Assembly: GCF_026151205.1 (NCBI RefSeq)
Contig: NC_087080.1
Location: 2,459,096 to 2,523,095 of the forward strand
Direction of reading: 5' to 3'
DNA: 64,000 nucleotides
Source of the DNA: Bolinopsis microptera
Lineage: Eukaryota > Ctenophora > Tentaculata > Lobata > Bolinopsidae
Shown: positions 60,201 to 64,000 of the stretch, piece after piece
Numbering within the stretch: position 1 is the first letter of the stretch
How the letters are laid out: each line of letters starts with the position of its first letter
The notes under the pieces: model-generated
Seen by the model: only the letters and a program-made list of their open reading frames with translations
The model's database searches: none
What the model was told of the DNA's origin: nothing
Translations under genes and position numbers: made by a program

Positions 60201-62962
60201 TAAAAGTTGAAAAGGTTTTGAAGGGTTGCCACGGATCTGATAGCTGCGTTTTGATAGGCGAGTATTATTAGAAACAGAGGTTATTTAGTGTCGAGGACAG
60301 AAGAACCTGACACGATTTCGACCGAGAACTGGGTGGTACTCGTGTCAAAAACTCGTCGCTACAATGGACAAATAGAAAATTTACCTTCCATTATTAGCTT
60401 CACCGCGCTGCCTTGACACCTGTAGATCTCCGACAAAGTGACTCCAATCACAGAATAATTGATCACACTACGTGCCCTGCATTTCCTCATTATGGTTAAA
60501 CCGCGGTTAGGTACCTACTAGGGTTGTGTCCTATGTATGAACGTGTTATACGTCGTGTCATATATCCTAATCAAAGTGCTTTACACCGGCGCTACATGTG
60601 CTTTACACCGGCGCTATATGTGCTTTACACCGGCGCTACATGTGCTTTACACCGGCGCTATATGTGCTTTACACCGGCGCTATATGTGCTTTACACCGGC
60701 GCTATATGTGCTTTATACCGGCGCTACATGTGCTTTACACCGGCGGTATATGTGCGAGTGTTACACAAACAATTAATAACACCTCTCCTCCGCAGGTGGT
60801 ATCAGTTGCAGTCCAGGTGGGCAAGGACCGGCTCATCCTCCCGCAGCCCACTAAGCTGGGCGGGTTTATTGTGCCCGCTCCTGTGCTACCTCCTCCGAAC
60901 ATGGCACCTAAAACCCCTCCCAGCTCCTCTTTCAACTTACCCAACCGGCCTAAAACTAAACGAAAACAAACTGTTAGTACATTTTAACCCTGAAAGTATT
61001 CTTGCCCTTTCGCTGCTTGTTTTCAAATAACTTGAATTCTTGTGTCAAAAATGTATCCAAAAACAGGAATTCCAAGAATTTTCCTAACATTATTCGTCTC
61101 ATCCCCATGCAGATACAACGAGTTTTGCTGCCCAAGCCTGCCCTGAACGTTACTTCAACACAACTTGTCGTTCCACGAGACATAGGTTAGAGATATAATG
61201 GATAGTATTTAACCCTATATTTAGAACAAGTTTATTATGTTTACTACCTCTTATAATATCGGTAAAACGAGTGAGCTGTCAATGACTCTGCCGGAGTATG
61301 TTGTTACTCTACTCTACTTTATATGATGATTTATGTATCTAGTGCGAGCGGCCAATTATATTTTGCTGCGATGGAATGCAATGTTATTAACGGCAAAAAG
61401 GAAGAATGCAAATAACAGCATGCCAAATTTTTATGAAGAAAGTGATTGGACAATAGAGAAGCTAAGAATGCATCCATTGAGCCCAACCTTTGTAAAAAAC
61501 CCAGTGTGCACTTCAAACCAACTCTTTAGAGGCTGGAACACCATAAGAAAATCATCGTATGCTGTTCATTGAATGAGGATGGTGTTTACTGAATGAGAAT
61601 ACTAGATTATCAGTACATCGACACATACCGTTCTGTAAAAACCAACTCCACGGGATTATGCATCTAAAATTACTCTGTCACGTACCGATCACAGAAAAAT
61701 CCCGATTTACCGTACTTTTTTTCTTTCCCTCATAAATCGTGCGATAAATTCAGGTTTCACTGTGTCATGAAATAAATTTACGGAGAGTACCGCGATTTAC
61801 AATCTATTCTGCTTCAGGCTGTGCCGCGCAAGTGAAAGCGGCGCCATTCTGTGACGCCAATATCTCTACCACTACGACTTCTAGCTACGACTCCGGGAAC
61901 TTGACAGTTTCAATTGGTGGTGCAGGCGGCTTGGTGGCGCCAGTAGGCGAGGGAGGAGGAGTTGATTTGAGCTCATTGGTACCTGACATTGGTCACGACA
62001 AACAGGTTGACTAGTCCTGGTTTTTAATTACAAATCTTTACGAGTTCTTCTTCTAACTCTTTCATCATTTGTCTTCCTTATATGGTCTCAAAAAAACTTT
62101 AATTCTATTGTAGGACCACTGGACCGCTGCCTAATTTCGTAACAATGACTTAATTGTTAACTTGCTGATTTCTGATTAGTAACAAGTTATATTACATGTA
62201 TAGTTATTAATAATATCTCTCCTCAGCAGCTGTACAAACATCACCTGTATTGTGATCGACAGTTTGGAGACATCATGAATTACTCTCAGTGCAACGTAAG
62301 AATTTAAACCCTGTGAAATTTGTAATTGAAATATTTAAGTTTCCAAGTAAAATCTGGTTTGAATAATTCACAAAAGTTTGGTCCTTCATATCACTCCTAC
62401 AAACTTTCCATCAACAAAGCATTAAGCCTGTAAAATATGTTTTGACATGAAAACTTTTCTTTGTATATTTTATCCCATTCCGTCGTGACTTTGTAACTAG
62501 CTGGCGATGAAGGCAATGATTAGGCAAGTATCTCCCCTATTATCACTACTTATACACTTTATCCACCAAGGTGGCTTGTCTGTTACAATGTCTATTATAA
62601 CAGCATTTATCTGTCTTACGCATGAAGCCGACCACTCAGTAACTGGACTTATCTCTTGGATTGCTGTCTGGCAGTCTGGGGAAAGTAACTTTTAGTGCGA
62701 ACACTACCGGGATTCTGGCCGGATCAAATCTATACAACCACACATTTATATATTACAACTTCAAATACCAGAGATTTGGGGGTTCATTTAGGGAGGGATC
62801 TGGCTTGCCAGTCGCAACATAGTACCGTCAATATTATCCCAACAAATTCATACTGGAAGCTTTAACAGTGTAGCCCCAATGGCGTTACTGAGTAGTGAAT
62901 GAATCTGGTTTTTGCAGGGATACGATTCAACAGAAATGACTCCGTGGAACTCAAGTGGAACG
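45259..62962 (+). CDS. CRAMP1: Cramped (CRAMP1) homologue, SANT-domain chromatin protein, 22 exons
   Basis: Exons: 45259-45286, 45401-45502, 45673-45755, 46077-46175, 46331-46412, 47304-47371, 47638-47736, 48104-48255, 49257-49335, 49731-49824, 51761-51909, 52254-52358, 52609-52719, 53456-53503, 53613-53720, 53872-54024, 59280-59399, 60796-60972, 61113-61185, 61818-62005, 62227-62295, 62918-62962. All phases close, giving 744 codons and no stop, so it continues beyond. Residues 45-130 form a SANT domain (MWDTTKKGIFFDAVNE, FGKDFDKIHNYF, KEQVKDFYQNTLKKTY). Exon 7 has KLHSKVNELIFQGSTCLRMK and exon 8 SWGVVQNIAQNPRIR, then KWEKAKQ, all in Cramped order. Exons 15-16 (TIGHVYMK, FHIEYEWR) match the conserved later region. 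The family is Polycomb-linked and tied to histone-gene expression. The N terminus has a basic KRRR cluster. Exon 10 is the least certain. Confidence 0.92.
45752..45870 (+). repeat. Tandem duplication of the cramped exon 3 donor
   Basis: GAGGTATTTATAC occurs at the real donor (45753) and again at about 45793 and 45849, with further partial GTATTTATAC copies between, so the 5' splice site is copied within the intron. Confidence 0.8.
46590..46790 (+). repeat. Minisatellite, TGTAGCAATGTAGGATTG units
   Basis: Units of about 10 and 20 bp in cramped intron 5, built from TGTAGCAATGTAGGATT and TATAGCAC variants. Open frames here are artefacts. Confidence 0.88.
46975..47300 (+). repeat. AT-rich minisatellite running into the cramped exon 6 acceptor
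   Basis: About seven imperfect copies of a roughly 40-45-bp unit with ATAATAAATGTATTATACAT and AGATTATACATTATACAT. The array runs to within about 20 bp of the acceptor at 47303. Confidence 0.88.
49921..50027. mobile_element. ~107-bp miniature relative of the 16122 TIR element
   Basis: Left end TTACTCGACAGTATTAATAC and right end complement of TACCTTACTCGGCATTATTA, with ACGGGTTTATTAAC inside as in the larger element's subterminal repeat. It lies in cramped intron 10. Confidence 0.75.
50086..51714. mobile_element. 1.63-kb TIR element with 8-bp target duplication in cramped intron 10
   Basis: Ends CCCATATCCAAAAA and its complement, flanked by CCTCTACG at 50078-50085 and 51715-51722. TTTCCTACATTCT words occur near both ends. 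Inside, a 62-codon minus frame (50996-50808) has no recognised match and no transposase is visible. The 8-bp duplication fits hAT or a related group; the terminus is not the usual CAG. Confidence 0.75.
52920..53110. other. CpG-rich block in cramped intron 13
   Basis: Words GACGCGCGAGAATAG, TAACGCGCCAAGATC, CACGCGCGCGCGCATG and AACGCGCGAAATT give an evenly spaced series of CGCG sites in AT-rich surroundings. It may be a fragment of a GC-rich repeat or an intragenic regulatory element. Confidence 0.5.
54025..59279 (+). other. Cramped intron 16 (5.3 kb)
   Basis: The longest intron of the gene. I found no in-phase exon and no recognisable element. It includes a more GC-rich part at 58830-59160 and a short tandem GTGCGTC series near 56260. 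It may hide an unrecognised element. Confidence 0.45.
60579..60754 (+). repeat. 22-bp minisatellite upstream of cramped exon 18
   Basis: Eight exact-length copies of CTTTACACCGGCGCTA(C/T)ATG plus TG, ending 41 bp before the exon 18 acceptor. The unit has no stop in any forward frame, which gives three overlapping open frames that are not genes. Confidence 0.92.
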
Positions 62963-64000
62963 GTAAGTGAGAAATTATTTCCTTCTTGAAAATCAGAGTC
63001 GGACGAAATAGTACAGGGCGAGATGAGCCAATATGCATACATTGTATCATGTCTAACAACAGTTCAAAAGAATATACTCTTAATTTTATAATTTTACTAC
63101 TGAGTACTGAGTACAGTGTTTTCAGCTGTCCTTAAGGGGGCAGGGGGGTCTCCATGAAGATCCCCCTTACCTAACACCCCCTTCATTAAATACTGAGAAA
63201 TTTTGACTTTACTTCAAATTTTCCCATTTGTAAAAAAATCAGAAATGTTTATAGATGTTGGTTGGTAAAATCTGCTCCTATCTAAATCCAGGTTAATATA
63301 AATCATTATCAACATTGGTGCTGTGAAATAATTTCGATAAAGCTTATCAGACCATTTCGTGTAATCTTTTTTCTCCCTTTGAGCAAGCAACTCTCCTGGC
63401 CCTCCCTAGGTGGTTCAAGTAATATGTAAACGGTCGTAAAATGTAAAAAATCATTTGAAAGTATAAATTTTCAAGATTTGCTGGTTTGAGATTATTGTAG
63501 AGTATTATAGAAGACTGTAATCTTGGGAGGGAACCCAAGCTACGTGGGATGATAGTATGGATTTTAACGGGTGATGCGAATGTTCGAGATTGCCAAATTT
63601 TATGCAGCCTCTAATGCAGCATACTAACTCAGTAATTAAATATGATTTATAATGCTTATGTTGGAGGTTATTTCTTGCGAAATGTATGGTTCAGCAGCCC
63701 TAAATAACCTTGATTGATAAATAATGATCTATGTTATAATTATGATATCTTATAACATATTTAAAGATAATTTTAGTCTAAATATTATGTTTTTTGCTCT
63801 AAAAATACGCAGTCTGTTTAGAGTTAAACAAGAATGCCTTGGTATATCTATACTGACCAAACTAAGGTTTAGCGTCATTTTAAGTTTAGTCGGTAAAATT
63901 TTAGTGCATAGGTGTCAGACGGCATTGATAATTGAAGGAAATTTGAGCTTTTAAGTTTAGAGAAAAAAGCATGCAGACTACCATACTGGGTCTTCAAATT
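62963..64000. other. Downstream of the last visible cramped exon
   Basis: A donor (ACG/GTAAGT) at 62962 shows that the gene continues, but no in-phase exon is convincing before the window ends. AT-rich, with one GGGGGCAGGGGGG stretch near 63136. Confidence 0.5.

Noticed and set aside
60524-61030. Three overlapping open frames
   Set aside because: The 22-bp repeat lacks stops in all forward frames; only the part 60796-60972 is coding, as cramped exon 18.
63120-63195. Further cramped exon
   Set aside because: An acceptor-like TTTTCAG and short open frame exist but no donor follows.

Overview
The window is nuclear DNA of an invertebrate animal. It is AT-rich, its genes have many short exons with GT-AG introns, and transposable elements are dense and diverse. 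I cannot name the species. The mix (intron-rich cramped homologue, LDLa-bearing class A receptor, Penelope-like and non-LTR elements, tRNA-derived SINE) would suit a cnidarian, a sponge or another early-branching animal, but that is inference.

Four host genes are well supported because their exons keep phase across canonical splice sites. (1) 13971-15035 (+): a secreted protein with a signal peptide, an F5/8C/fucolectin-like domain and a sushi module; its 3' end is missing. (2) 15450-18946 (-): a divergent beta-tubulin with seven exons; about the last 120 residues are missing. (3) 25234-33174 (+): a G-protein-coupled receptor with a large LDLa-rich ectodomain, four coding exons, an upstream TATA box and one apparent single-base frame break at a run of eight A. 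(4) 45259-62962 (+): a 22-exon homologue of Cramped (CRAMP1), a SANT-domain chromatin protein that runs off the window.

A fifth multi-exon gene at 964-6246 (-) encodes a family B DNA polymerase of the Polinton/adintovirus-like type. At least eleven introns are visible and the three palm catalytic motifs are each cut by one. The rest is mobile DNA: the 3' part of a LINE at 1-939; a broken transposase-like gene at 7098-10435 with a 1.18-kb hAT-like element inserted in it (8-bp target duplication); a Penelope-like element at 11192-13695 beginning with a perfect inverted repeat; several LINE fragments on both strands; an intact-looking 656-residue non-LTR reverse transcriptase at 36322-38292 (-); two copies of one tRNA-derived SINE; and several small TIR elements, one with its empty site preserved elsewhere in the window.

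Two patterns stand out. In the third intron of the receptor gene a 16-17-bp imperfect palindrome recurs about every 150 bp for 1.9 kb; the first six copies face one way and the next six the other, nearly symmetrically about 28,690, with unrelated DNA between them. In the tubulin and cramped genes, minisatellites repeatedly abut or include splice sites. In tubulin a 36-bp repeat copies a 3' splice site nine times.
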